64,000 nt of DNA. Source: Mucilaginibacter phenanthrenivorans (GTDB lineage Bacteria > Bacteroidota > Bacteroidia > Sphingobacteriales > Sphingobacteriaceae). The notes beneath the pieces were generated by a model, which was given only the letters and a program-made list of their open reading frames with translations, did not search any database and was not told where the DNA came from. Below, one piece after another: positions 25,507 through 33,623 of this stretch; position 1 is the first letter of the stretch, and every line of letters begins with the position of its first letter. The stretch spans positions 124,001 through 188,000 of the forward strand of contig NZ_JAHVAP010000009.1 of the NCBI RefSeq assembly GCF_024721155.1, read 5' to 3'. Position numbers and translations under genes: made by a program.

Positions 25507-25725
25507 TTAACCCTTTGTACCCATTGTACTTTCAAAGCGGTATTGTACTTCATCATTCCTGATTTCAGGGCCGACAATCCGTGCGTTGGTCAATACCGGA
25601 TATGTACCTGCATAAAAGTTGAGTACCATATCAGGGTCGAATGTTTCACCGGGATCGGTTAAGCGGACTTCCTGTCCGTTCTCCTTGTGGATAAAAATCC
25701 TTTCTAATTGCGTTGTCTGTAACAT
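25507..25725 (-). CDS. PRTRC system protein C
   Basis: 72 aa. TTQLERIFIHKENGQEVRLT, DPGETFDPDMVLNFYAGTYP and LTNARIVGP match the short protein C of PRTRC cassettes, a ubiquitin-like or beta-grasp size protein that could be the partner of the ThiF-family protein; that pairing is an inference from the family names and gene order. Two bases separate it from protein E. Confidence 0.87.
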   Translation of the reverse strand: MLQTTQLERIFIHKENGQEVRLTDPGETFDPDMVLNFYAGTYPVLTNARIVGPEIRNDEVQYRFESTMGTKG

Positions 25726-25727
25726 GG

Positions 25728-26318
25728 CTAATCTTGATTAAATAGTTGCAGGGCTTTGTCCATTTGTTCTTTTTTCCGGGTCAGGTCGGTTTTTCGCTTG
25801 TTCAGTTCCTCCGCCTTTTCAGGGTAATCGGTCACCGATGGTAAAATTTCCAACGCTTCCGCATATTTACAGGCATCGTTCAGCAACACGACTTTTCTGA
25901 TCGCTTCCGTATAAATTCTCTTTTTTTCCTCGGCTGAAACTTTTGGCTCTGTAACCTCCAAATCATCCTCATTGTCTTCGTCACCCTCTGATTTCACCTT
26001 GGCGGGCTGACTTTTATTATTTTGCGCCAGTTTCTTTTTAGCACCCTCTAAAGATTTACGGTAAGCATCAAGATTGCTGTATAAACCTGCGGTTTCCTGT
26101 ACAGGCTTTTCAATAGCTTCAAAAAAACCCTCATCCATTTCTGTAGCAGTTCCCTTGAAAATCAGGGGGGCTATGGTTTTCAGGGCAGGGTCGTTATTTT
26201 CGGTTGGCGCATAAAGCGCAGACACAACAAAACGCCCGTTTTCGTCATTTTGGATGCCTATTTTCCAAATGCCCGGGGCATTCAGACCGGCTATATTTTC
26301 AAAGAAATTCGTTTTCAT
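25728..26318 (-). CDS. PRTRC system protein E
   Basis: 196 aa. N-terminal conserved domain (NFFENIAGLN, VSALYAPTENNDPALK, PLIFKGTATEMDEGFF) followed by a charged linker (Lys/Glu/Asp-rich, about residues 95-130) and a helical tail. Matches PRTRC protein E. Lies two bases upstream of protein C on the same transcript. Function unknown. Confidence 0.85.
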   Translation of the reverse strand: MKTNFFENIAGLNAPGIWKIGIQNDENGRFVVSALYAPTENNDPALKTIAPLIFKGTATEMDEGFFEAIEKPVQETAGLYSNLDAYRKSLEGAKKKLAQNNKSQPAKVKSEGDEDNEDDLEVTEPKVSAEEKKRIYTEAIRKVVLLNDACKYAEALEILPSVTDYPEKAEELNKRKTDLTRKKEQMDKALQLFNQD

Positions 26319-26325
26319 ATTTTGA

Positions 26326-26566
26326 TTATTTAAAGATTAAAAGGAATGCACCTGCAAGGATGGCCATCAAGGCTAACAGGTTAAACAGGTTTTCTATCCG
26401 TGTGGTAATCCACCATTTTTCATAGGATGAAAATTGCTGTAGACCTGCTACACCCCTGCGGTTGAACCTGCGCCTGCTGATAATGTAGCGGATAGCCAAG
26501 CCTATGCCTATCAGGCTATAAGCATGCAGGGCTCGTGTTATTCAGATGAATGATTAATAGTTCCAT
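26326..26566 (-). pseudogene. Small membrane protein gene of conjugative elements, apparently frameshifted
   Basis: From the ATG at 26566 the frame reads MELLIIHLNNTS and hits a stop after 16 codons. One base out of register a second frame continues as YSLIGIGLAIRYIISRRRF, FNRRGVAGLQQFSSYEKW and a hydrophobic C-terminal helix (LLALMAILAGAFLLIF) to a TAA at 26326-26328. The span, 241 nt, is one base more than a multiple of three. The RRRFNRRGVAGLQ pattern is familiar from ~75-residue membrane proteins of Bacteroidetes elements. Either a true frameshift mutation, an assembly error, or a non-ATG start. Confidence 0.55.
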
Positions 26567-26584
26567 TGTCGTATACTTTATTGA

Positions 26585-26833
26585 TTATAAAAACAGGGAT
26601 AAATTTTGCGCCTCCTTGCGGTTGTCGGGATGATAGGGAACGCTTTCTTCTCTTAATTTTAAGATAATAGCATACCAAATAATCTTGGCGAGGCGGTAAT
26701 CATCCCCTGATTCCCTATCCACATCGATTGCCCCGCTGTCTACCGCTTTTTGATATAACCGTTCGATTTGGCCGGACAGGTCATATTCCGTCAGCAGTTC
26801 ATCAAAACGTTTTTTCAGCAATTGCTTTTCCAT
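26585..26833 (-). CDS. Small hypothetical protein of the element core
   Basis: 82 aa, helical, acidic middle (SGAIDVDRESGDDYRLAKII). No membrane segment. No family name recognised. It sits 12 bp after the 125-aa gene in the long minus-strand operon that runs from ssb to the macro-domain gene. Confidence 0.6.
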   Translation of the reverse strand: MEKQLLKKRFDELLTEYDLSGQIERLYQKAVDSGAIDVDRESGDDYRLAKIIWYAIILKLREESVPYHPDNRKEAQNLSLFL

Positions 26834-26845
26834 TTTCTGCGTGTT

Positions 26846-27223
26846 TTAAGGATTAAAAAATAATTCGACTGCTGTTTTAAATTTGGGATCGGTATGCTTG
26901 CCCTGTTCGGTGTAGGTGGTCAGGCAGTGATTCAGGTATAATGCGCTGTAGCCGTCAAATAACTGGTCACTGAATACCGCACTGCTTTTTTCCAGTTGCC
27001 TGCCGTATCGTTTGATTTTGCGGTCTGCCTCGTCGGCTAACTGAAACCAAAAATCCACCCCGAACAATTGGTTAACCCAAACCCTGCGCACTTCATCGGG
27101 GTTCTCCCGCATATAGGTGCTTAACTGTTGGGTATAGACTAAAAAGGCGGGTATCTCGTGCATCAGTAAAGCGTGTAATAATCTTGCTTTCTGTACATTA
27201 TTCATGGCTCTTAAAGGTTGCAT
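26846..27223 (-). CDS. Hypothetical protein of the element core
   Basis: 125 aa (an ATG at 27205 is an alternative start). Helical, aromatic-rich (VWVNQLFGVDFWFQLADEAD). No known domain recognised. Follows the DUF932 gene on the same strand with a 48-bp gap. Conserved position beside DUF932 and PRTRC genes suggests a maintenance or replication-associated role on the element. Confidence 0.6.
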   Translation of the reverse strand: MQPLRAMNNVQKARLLHALLMHEIPAFLVYTQQLSTYMRENPDEVRRVWVNQLFGVDFWFQLADEADRKIKRYGRQLEKSSAVFSDQLFDGYSALYLNHCLTTYTEQGKHTDPKFKTAVELFFNP

Positions 27224-27271
27224 GATGTTAAATTTGGAGTTGGAAAATAAGGGGGATTGCTCCCCCGTTGA

Positions 27272-28336
27272 TTATTTGATTTGGTTCAGCGCATCCACGC
27301 CATGACGGGCGAAGTCACGGCAGAGGTCAAAAGCTACCTGCCCCCGTTGCTTGCCTGTGCCGTCCATGATCGATTTAAATTTGGCTTCCTCATTTCCGTA
27401 TTTACGCACATTTTGAAAATACCCGGTAATGGCATTGTAAGCGCCAAATACTGTACCTGCGGTAGTGTCCATTTGCTGGGTAGGATTTCCCAAAGCATAT
27501 TCGTAAACACTATCGACGATATTGGTATAAGTAGTTGACAGCTTATCCAGTAAGCGCAATTCCAGATTGGTGATGACTTCCTTATTTGGAGCCATAGCCA
27601 CCTGTATCAATTTTTTAACCTGCATATCGGTGATACGCACCTGCGACCAATGGTTAAAAATATCTTCCAGTTCGTTTGCCATCGTACCGCTGATACCCAT
27701 TAAAGTATGCGCCTGTTTCAGGCGGTCATTAGCTGAAGCGGTATGTCTTATTTTAATAGAATTGCTATGGTTTCGCATGGCAGCGTTCAGGGTATTGTTG
27801 CAGACAATACGGATGGGGGTAAATGCTGCGGTGATACTGCCGAAGCCATCGTGCGAGGTGGTTAAAAACAGGTATTGCTCAATCATATCCTGTCTGCCTA
27901 CCTTGATATAGCCCGGCAACTTGGCGGTGATAAAAATACGTTCGCCTTTGCCCAATGCCCCGGCGGTTTCGTACAAAATGCCATCCCCGCCACCTACAAT
28001 GGCGTCGAAGAACTCAAAGGCGTTTACATTCTGCACGACCTCATAATCTTTGCCGACTACACCCAAAACCTGTTCGGTGTCGGTACGGATATTAGCGAAA
28101 TAATTGGGCACTTCGATTTCAGGGATTAGAATATCATTGTCGGGGTCGCCTGTATGGTTCTCGGTATCATAGGTAAACAGCGGGCGTTTTTCCACGAAAT
28201 AATCTAAACCCGCATATTTTATGGCTTCTGCGCTTGTGGGGTACTGTTCAACGATCTGACCTAACCCGTGCCATGCTTTTTCCTTTACGCTGAAAAAGCT
28301 GTGTTTCCCGTTTGTTTCATTGATGTTATGTGACAT
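27272..28336 (-). CDS. DUF932 domain-containing protein
   Basis: 354 aa. FSVKEKAWHGLGQIVEQYPT near the N-terminus, VLGVVGKDYEVVQN, and FTPIRIVCNNTLNAAM are hallmarks of the DUF932 (phage/plasmid-like TIGR03299) family carried by mobile elements; function is unknown. 59 bp after ssb in the same direction. Complete and of normal length. Confidence 0.9.
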   Translation of the reverse strand: MSHNINETNGKHSFFSVKEKAWHGLGQIVEQYPTSAEAIKYAGLDYFVEKRPLFTYDTENHTGDPDNDILIPEIEVPNYFANIRTDTEQVLGVVGKDYEVVQNVNAFEFFDAIVGGGDGILYETAGALGKGERIFITAKLPGYIKVGRQDMIEQYLFLTTSHDGFGSITAAFTPIRIVCNNTLNAAMRNHSNSIKIRHTASANDRLKQAHTLMGISGTMANELEDIFNHWSQVRITDMQVKKLIQVAMAPNKEVITNLELRLLDKLSTTYTNIVDSVYEYALGNPTQQMDTTAGTVFGAYNAITGYFQNVRKYGNEEAKFKSIMDGTGKQRGQVAFDLCRDFARHGVDALNQIK

Positions 28337-28395
28337 GACTTTAATTTTTTAAGTGATTACTGAATTGCTCTCGGTTATATATTATGTTTCCGCCC

Positions 28396-28770
28396 TCAAA
28401 AAGGCAGGTCGTCATCCGGTGCATTGCTTTTGCTTTTTTCCGGCTTTGCAGAGGTGCTGTTTGATGAGCCGCCCAAAAATTTGAGGTTGGAGATATTGCA
28501 GGTTAAATAGCTTATCGCATCCCCGTCTTTGTTGACCCATGCACGGCTACCCAAGCGGCCACCTAATTGTACCAATAAGCCTTTTTTAAGGAATTGCCCT
28601 ACTTTCGGATTAATCCAGTAAGCACATTCCACATAGGTGGTCAGTTCCACCCGTTCACCATCTTTAGGTTTGTAGCTGTCGTTAATAGCGATACTGAAAT
28701 TCACCACTTTTTTTCCTCCTTTAACCTCGCTAACCTTAGCGTCAGAGGTTAATCTTCCTGTTAGTTCCAT
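28396..28770 (-). CDS. ssb: Single-stranded DNA-binding protein
   Basis: 124 aa. OB-fold with MELTGRLTSDAKVSEVKGGK, VNFSIAINDSYKPKDGE and a C-terminal acidic tip ending DDDLPF, the partner-binding tail of bacterial SSB. Short linker, so a plasmid/element-type SSB rather than the longer chromosomal one. It protects single-stranded DNA during element replication or transfer. First gene of the operon that includes DUF932 and PRTRC genes. Confidence 0.92.
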   Translation of the reverse strand: MELTGRLTSDAKVSEVKGGKKVVNFSIAINDSYKPKDGERVELTTYVECAYWINPKVGQFLKKGLLVQLGGRLGSRAWVNKDGDAISYLTCNISNLKFLGGSSNSTSAKPEKSKSNAPDDDLPF

Positions 28771-29456
28771 TGCGTTCTTAATTTTTAATTGTTAAAAAAT
28801 CTGTTTTCAAAGACCATTTCGACAGAACCCTCATTTGGCCTTTGATAGAGGCAAAAAACTTGCGCGGGGGGCGAGCGGGGCAAGGCTGCCGCAAAAAATA
28901 CTACCCGGAGCGCAGCGGAGGTGTGGAGATTTTTTTAAGCGGCATTTACATGGCCTTGACCGCTGAAGAGGGGTAAATTTGCCTCAAGCAAAGGCTAAAT
29001 GAAACAGGAATTAAGACCTGGAAGCAGTCCGGGATCAGGCATGGAAAAGCAGGTTTCTAATGTTTAAAGCCAGGGATTTTACCGGCGAAAGGATAACTGC
29101 CCTTCCGGCTACTATTGCCGGACGAGGCACCCGCAGGGCCAGGTTAGCCTTATGCCGGGTCTGTTGGGAAGCGCGGGCCGGATATTAAAGTGATCATCAG
29201 ACCAGGGTAGAAGGAACAAGGAGCAAAGCTTGACACGGCCGAAAATGAGGGCTGGAAAGGCGGGCACGAGATGGGCATGATGTGCTGATCCGGTACCCTA
29301 ATTGTTTAGGTTTTCGGGATATACCGGATTCTTGCAGAAGTGAAAATGAGTCTGGGCGATACGAGGGAAAGCCGGGGATTGAGGCGTATGGTCGAAACGC
29401 TGCAAATGTACCGGATAAATAAATTGGACGATACGCTTCACGAACATCTTGAAAAT
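28771..29456. other. Long non-coding stretch at the likely edge of the element
   Basis: About 690 bp without a convincing gene. It is GC-rich compared with its neighbours (for instance the GGAGCGCAGCGGAGG segment near 28917) and ends in a hairpin at 29457-29495. It must carry the minus-strand promoter of ssb. Its composition suggests a decayed piece of the element or a structured region such as an origin; I find no iterons or clear dyads that would prove this. Confidence 0.35.
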
Positions 29457-29495
29457 GGCGGCAAACCTATGTGTTTGAGCTATGCCGCCTTTTTA
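29457..29495. terminator. Hairpin terminator downstream of the gene at 29513
   Basis: GGCGGCA (29457-29463) pairs with TGCCGCC (29483-29489), flanked by T5 on the right and AAAAT on the left, so it can act in either direction. It lies 18 bp past the end of the minus-strand gene. Confidence 0.6.
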
Positions 29496-29512
29496 TTGCT
29501 TCGAACCGGTAT

Positions 29513-30082
29513 TTAATTTATCCTGGTCATCGGTATCTGTAAATTTGTTGGCCGGGTTTCCTCCGTGTCGAAGCCTCGTCCATCGACGTTTCGTGCACCC
29601 CAGAAAAGCATGTCGTTAAAAAAATAGATCAAATCATACTCCTTGAAATGCTGGCCCTCGGTTAAGCCGAATGGTAAAAAGGATTTGCCAAAGATGCTTT
29701 GCACCTCACCAACCTTCCATTTATCATAGGCAGTACCTGCGACCTGATTGAGCAAGTCTGCAAAGCCCTGTATCAACGGCGTAACTTCATATGCTTCATC
29801 TGCGGTGAAATTGACTTTTTGGGCACCTTCGGCAATGGGGTGATCGCCTTGCCAGGTGATATGGCCGGTAATGGCGATCCTGGCTAAGGGCACTTTTCCA
29901 TATGGATCGGCGAAATTTAAAATAGTCAGTGTAAACCTATCGCCCGCCAAATATTCAAAATCGCGGGTAAGATAAAAGGGTTTGGCGCTGCCGTTTTCAT
30001 TTTTTTGATTGCTTGGCCTGATCTCAGGACTTATACTGTGCCATTTACCAAGAATAGCTTTTTTAGTTTCTTCAATTTCCAT
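29513..30082 (-). CDS. Hypothetical protein with APCDD1-like features
   Basis: 189 aa, no signal peptide. ILGKWHSISPEIRP at the start and KPFYLTRDFEYLAGDRFTLT resemble the repeat of the APCDD1 family (a beta-sandwich lipid-binding domain known from animals and some bacteria). IAITGHITWQGDHPIAEGA continues the pattern. The match is by eye and only moderate. Last of five minus-strand genes; 85 bp separate it from the hydrolase at 30168. Confidence 0.6.
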   Translation of the reverse strand: MEIEETKKAILGKWHSISPEIRPSNQKNENGSAKPFYLTRDFEYLAGDRFTLTILNFADPYGKVPLARIAITGHITWQGDHPIAEGAQKVNFTADEAYEVTPLIQGFADLLNQVAGTAYDKWKVGEVQSIFGKSFLPFGLTEGQHFKEYDLIYFFNDMLFWGARNVDGRGFDTEETRPTNLQIPMTRIN

Positions 30083-30167
30083 ACAGGTTTTTGTTTTTTA
30101 CCAGACGAAAGTTATAATTAATCTGTTCGCTAATTGGTTGTTATAAAATTGGTTATGCTTAATATAA

Positions 30168-30965
30168 TTAATTTATCCTGGCGCTTTTAGCTGCTGTTTC
30201 AAGGATGGTTGCTACCTCTTTGGCATGAGAGATAAAAACAACGTGACTGGCCTTGATCTCATAAACTTTTCCACCAGTTTTTTTACCCATACTCCTTTCA
30301 AGCACCGGTGGAATCGAATGGTCGTCTGAAGCTACAATATACCAGCAGGGTTTAGTTTTCCAGGCCACATCCTTAAACTTATACAAGAATGCCGAGTTGG
30401 CAATTGGTACCTGGGAATCATACATAAAATCAGCCTCTGCCTGCGGCAGGTCGGCGCAAAACCCGGTATGAAATTTTGCTTTATCATACCAGTCAAATCC
30501 AAATTTGTCAGGCGGGTTAATTCCTGTAAGGGGGTCATGAGGGGCAGAATTTAACAGGTCAAACAGCGAATGTCCCGGATCGGGAACGAAAGCTGCAATA
30601 TAGACCAGACCTGCTACCTTTTTAGAGAGGCCGGCAATGCTGATTATCGCGCCGCCATAGGAATGACCGGCTAAAATACATGGACCATCCAGGCGGGCAA
30701 GTACCCTGTTTGTTGCTGCTACATCATCGGGAATTCCGGTATCCGGGTTGGGTACTACACTAACATTATATCCGTGGCTTTTTAAAATGCGGTAAACTTC
30801 TTCATAGCCTGAGCCATCCGCGAAAGCACCATGTACCAAAACGATATTTTTTACTTGTGCGCTGGCGTGGTTAGCTAAAAATCCACAGCAGGAAAATAAG
30901 AGGAACACCATTAAGGTCAGCCTGCTTTTAGGGCGATACCCGGAATTGATTGTTTTCTTTTTCAT
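30168..30965 (-). CDS. Secreted alpha/beta hydrolase (EstC/salicylate-esterase-like)
   Basis: 265 aa. N-terminal signal peptide (LTLMVFLLFSCCGFLANHAS, cleavage near ASAQ). NIVLVHGAFADGSGYE provides the oxyanion-hole HG; GHSYGGAIIS the nucleophile Ser; a C-terminal KASHVVFISH the catalytic His. Substrate unknown; relatives hydrolyse esters of small aromatic or plant compounds. Last gene of an operon SDR - hydrolase - VOC - hydrolase, 34 bp after the VOC gene. Confidence 0.88.
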   Translation of the reverse strand: MKKKTINSGYRPKSRLTLMVFLLFSCCGFLANHASAQVKNIVLVHGAFADGSGYEEVYRILKSHGYNVSVVPNPDTGIPDDVAATNRVLARLDGPCILAGHSYGGAIISIAGLSKKVAGLVYIAAFVPDPGHSLFDLLNSAPHDPLTGINPPDKFGFDWYDKAKFHTGFCADLPQAEADFMYDSQVPIANSAFLYKFKDVAWKTKPCWYIVASDDHSIPPVLERSMGKKTGGKVYEIKASHVVFISHAKEVATILETAAKSARIN

Positions 30966-30999
30966 GATTTTGAGGTTTATATGGAAGGTTAATAATCTG

Positions 31000-31446
31000 T
31001 CAGATATTTTCTGTAAATTCTATAGAATTCCCATGAAGATCAGCGATGAAGGCGATACGCTTACCAATAACAGGTAAATTAAATGGCTCCCTGGTAATGT
31101 TAATACCCCTTTGCCTTAAAGCCTCAATGGTCTCATCAACGCTTTCGACGGTCATGCTGAAGTGGTGAAAACCTGAGACGATTGGTAATGAATAATCCTG
31201 ATAGGCAGCCGGTATTGGTCCCTGTATGATTTCCAGCCAAAAATCATCGTCGTTGGCCGGTGCCACGTAAGCCATCAAAAGATCACCGGACACCCATTTA
31301 TCAACCAGCCTGAATCCTAATTTATCTATATACCATTGAATGGTGGTCTCGTAATCCGTTGTCCTTAAAGCAGCATGTTCGAATTTCATTTTTCCGTTGA
31401 TGCCGTCCGGATTTTTTGCCGGGTTTTTAATGATTTTATTATTCAT
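31000..31446 (-). CDS. VOC superfamily (glyoxalase/dioxygenase-like) protein
   Basis: 148 aa. MKFEHAALRTTDYETTIQWY and FHHFSMTVESVDETIEAL give the two beta-alpha-beta-beta-beta modules; metal-ligand candidates are His in FEHAAL, His in FHHFSM and Glu in SIEFTE. Could be glyoxalase, dioxygenase or epoxide-opening enzyme; the sequence does not tell. An internal ATG 19 codons in (MKFEHA) is a possible start. It lies between two hydrolase genes with 22 and 34 bp gaps. Confidence 0.85.
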   Translation of the reverse strand: MNNKIIKNPAKNPDGINGKMKFEHAALRTTDYETTIQWYIDKLGFRLVDKWVSGDLLMAYVAPANDDDFWLEIIQGPIPAAYQDYSLPIVSGFHHFSMTVESVDETIEALRQRGINITREPFNLPVIGKRIAFIADLHGNSIEFTENI

Positions 31447-31468
31447 AGTTTTAGAATTTTGCTAATGA

Positions 31469-32317
31469 TCAGATTTCGTTATCAAGAAAAAATAAGGCTT
31501 GATTTGTAAATAGATAAGGGTATTGAAATAGCGAGCCGTGTGAAGCGTCGGGATAGATCGATAAGATGGCATCCGGCAGCTGTTGAAACATTTCGTAAGA
31601 ATTGGAGGTCGCGAACATATGGTCGTTGCTGCCGGTCACGATCATTACCTGGTGTTTGATACGTTTAAGTAGCGGATTTGCCGGCTCTGGTACCTCTCCC
31701 CAGCCAACTATCGCTTCTGTTTGGGCCACTAAAGTCTGCTGCCTGAATCCCGGCGTCCATTTAGGATCACGCTCTGTAAAACGCTTCAGTAAAGCGTAAC
31801 CCAGCTTGCGGCTCTTTTCTGAATTTTCGAAAAAATAATACAGGTACCTGTCCGCCCCTTCGATACCAACCGAACCTTTTAAGAAATCCCGAAAGGTGGA
31901 ACATCCTTTTCCTCCCTGCTGGCAGGTGCCCGCTAATATGGCTTTTCTAACGAGTTGCGGATGTTCCTCCAGGATAAGCTGGGATATAAATCCGCCCAAT
32001 GAAAATCCCAGCAGGTCAACCTTTTCAATTTTCAGCGCATTTAAAAAAGCAATGGTATCCCGCGCCATTGCCGCGACGGTATTGGGTGTTTCGCCTTCTG
32101 ATTCACCAACACCCGTGTTATCGAACAGGATTACCCTGCGCGTTGAACTCAGTGCATCTATTACAGCAGGATCCCAGCCGTCCATGTTCCCTGTAAAATG
32201 CTGCAGGCATAAAAGCGGAATATCAGAATTATCCCCAATCAGCCGGTAAGCTAACTGGTGGCCATTAACATTTACGAATTGTGTTATGGCAGTTTTAAAG
32301 GAATTTGAAATATCCAT
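31469..32317 (-). CDS. Alpha/beta hydrolase
   Basis: 282 aa, no signal peptide. LLCLQHFTGNMDGWDP (oxyanion region), LLGFSLGGFISQLIL (nucleophile Ser in GFSLGG), DASHGSLFQYP (catalytic His). Similar to lactone/ester hydrolases used with SDR enzymes in degradation of small organics. Second gene in the operon, 11 bp after the SDR gene. Regulated, by inference, from the AAC-N6-TCGTTA site upstream of the SDR gene. Confidence 0.88.
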   Translation of the reverse strand: MDISNSFKTAITQFVNVNGHQLAYRLIGDNSDIPLLCLQHFTGNMDGWDPAVIDALSSTRRVILFDNTGVGESEGETPNTVAAMARDTIAFLNALKIEKVDLLGFSLGGFISQLILEEHPQLVRKAILAGTCQQGGKGCSTFRDFLKGSVGIEGADRYLYYFFENSEKSRKLGYALLKRFTERDPKWTPGFRQQTLVAQTEAIVGWGEVPEPANPLLKRIKHQVMIVTGSNDHMFATSNSYEMFQQLPDAILSIYPDASHGSLFQYPYLFTNQALFFLDNEI

Positions 32318-32328
32318 TTCTTTGGTTT

Positions 32329-33189
32329 TTAATCTATAAAATAATCAGGGTCGTCTGTGGTTACGCTGATCTCTTCCCATTCATTTACATCTTCCCAATA
32401 TTTAAGGGTATTATCGCGGTAGGCTTTTACACTGTCACTTCCAATGGGAAGGTGAAGCGGAGGATCTTCAGCATTTGCAAGCTGTACTATGACATGGCCG
32501 ATTTTTTTGACATCCCCAAGGCGTTTAATATTATCGCTGAACAGCTCCGCTCTTTTTTTGCCTACTTCGGTTCTTTCATAGTCATCGATGATCACCTTTG
32601 CTTTTTCTGCGGTGCTGTTTCCCTGGAAATGTGTCAGGAATAGGCCGGGCTCTACGGAAGTAACTTTTATATTAAAGGGTTTTAATTCCAGTGCCAGACC
32701 CTCCGATATACCGTTAACGGCATATTTGGTTGCCGCGTAAATGCCCCATCCGGCTTTTGGACCAAAGGAAAACATCGATGAAATATTGATGATGTGGCCA
32801 GCCCGTTCTTTGCGCATATAAGGAAGGACCGCACGGGTAACATTAAGCACCCCAAATACATTCGTTTCAAAATTCCGGCGAACTTCGGCAGCGGTGGCTT
32901 CCTCGATCGCACCCAGGTAACCGTAACCGGCATTGTTCAGCAGCACGTCGATTTTTCCGAAACGGGTAATCGCTTCCTCTACTCCGTGCTTTATCGCAAC
33001 TTCATCAGTAACGTCCAACACAACAACGTGTAAATTAATGGCACTATCCAGGGCCTGATACGCGGCTTCAGCATATTTGCGAACAGTTCCGATAACATTA
33101 TCACCGTGCTCTAAAACGGTCCGCGCGATTTCCAATCCCATGCCGGAGGAGATCCCGGTTATAAACCATGTTTTTTGTTTTGCTATCAT
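32329..33189 (-). CDS. Short-chain dehydrogenase/reductase
   Basis: 286 aa from the ATG at 33189 (the frame is open to 33213). TGISSGMGLEIA is the TGxxxGxG cofactor motif; LLNNAGYGY the NAG motif; ISS...YAATKYAV the Ser/Tyr/Lys catalytic set. Cytoplasmic NAD(P)H-dependent oxidoreductase. First gene of the operon SDR-hydrolase-VOC-hydrolase; the AAC-N6-TCGTTA element at 33286-33300 is 97 bp upstream of the start. Confidence 0.9.
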   Translation of the reverse strand: MIAKQKTWFITGISSGMGLEIARTVLEHGDNVIGTVRKYAEAAYQALDSAINLHVVVLDVTDEVAIKHGVEEAITRFGKIDVLLNNAGYGYLGAIEEATAAEVRRNFETNVFGVLNVTRAVLPYMRKERAGHIINISSMFSFGPKAGWGIYAATKYAVNGISEGLALELKPFNIKVTSVEPGLFLTHFQGNSTAEKAKVIIDDYERTEVGKKRAELFSDNIKRLGDVKKIGHVIVQLANAEDPPLHLPIGSDSVKAYRDNTLKYWEDVNEWEEISVTTDDPDYFID

Positions 33190-33285
33190 AGTGTACAAGC
33201 ATTTTGGCTCCATTTTTCAAGACGGGTGCCATTATGGAAGTCGTTGAAAATCAATGAGCAGGAACAAGCATGAACTCATAAACAA

Positions 33286-33300
33286 AACGTTATATCGTTA
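33286..33300 (+). promoter_or_regulatory. Recurrent operator-like site AAC-N6-TCGTTA (copy upstream of SDR operon)
   Basis: AACGTTATATCGTTA. One of a family of near-palindromic 15-mers placed in intergenic regions of the 33-62 kb segment. It lies in the divergent region between the SDR operon (minus) and the Tat-exported hydrolase (plus), which holds no gene from 33190 to 33623. Regulatory role inferred from recurrence. Confidence 0.6.
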
Positions 33301-33453
33301 ATTGGTGACTTTTAAAGACTAAATGAAGTAAGCCAGGCCGATAAGTATTTCCCTTTTTCAGTTCTTAAAAAATCGGGAATAAAATCTTATTTATCTGAGT
33401 TGTGACGGAAACATCTGAGGTTGACGAAATAGAACTATGCTATATCGAAAATT

Positions 33454-33468
33454 AACTGTATTTCGTTA
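33454..33468 (+). promoter_or_regulatory. Recurrent operator-like site (copy upstream of the Tat hydrolase)
   Basis: AACTGTATTTCGTTA, second copy in the same divergent region. About 28 bp downstream, TATTGTTTG (33496-33504) resembles a -7 box with one extra base, so the site would lie just upstream of the promoter of the + strand hydrolase. Confidence 0.6.
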
Positions 33469-33623
33469 AAATCCTGACCGTAAAAAACTGCAACCTATTG
33501 TTTGTCAATCCATTACCAGATGGCATATAAATTCATAATGAGTGTTTGAATTTTATAGGGTTAATGAATACGGGAGTAATGGCCCGGTTTAGAGACCAAA
33601 GGAGTCAAAAAAAACATCGCATT

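Larger units (their letters stand above)
8395..28770. mobile_element. Integrative element or genomic island, right boundary uncertain
   Basis: The left edge is the tRNA-Asn remnant at 8395-8440 followed by a tyrosine recombinase. The content includes defence-like genes, small regulators and a PRTRC/DUF932/Ssb block characteristic of Bacteroidetes conjugative elements, ending with ssb at 28770. I see no relaxase, coupling protein or tra genes and no second tRNA fragment, so the right end is a guess; the element may continue past the window. The AlkB, DinB, DUF2461 and RRM genes in the middle could be chromosomal, in which case two elements are present. Confidence 0.4.

Noticed and set aside
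29346..29516. 56-codon + strand frame (MSLGDTRESRG...) in the non-coding stretch
   Set aside because: It reads straight through the hairpin terminator at 29457-29495 and overlaps the end of a minus-strand gene, so a chance frame is likelier.
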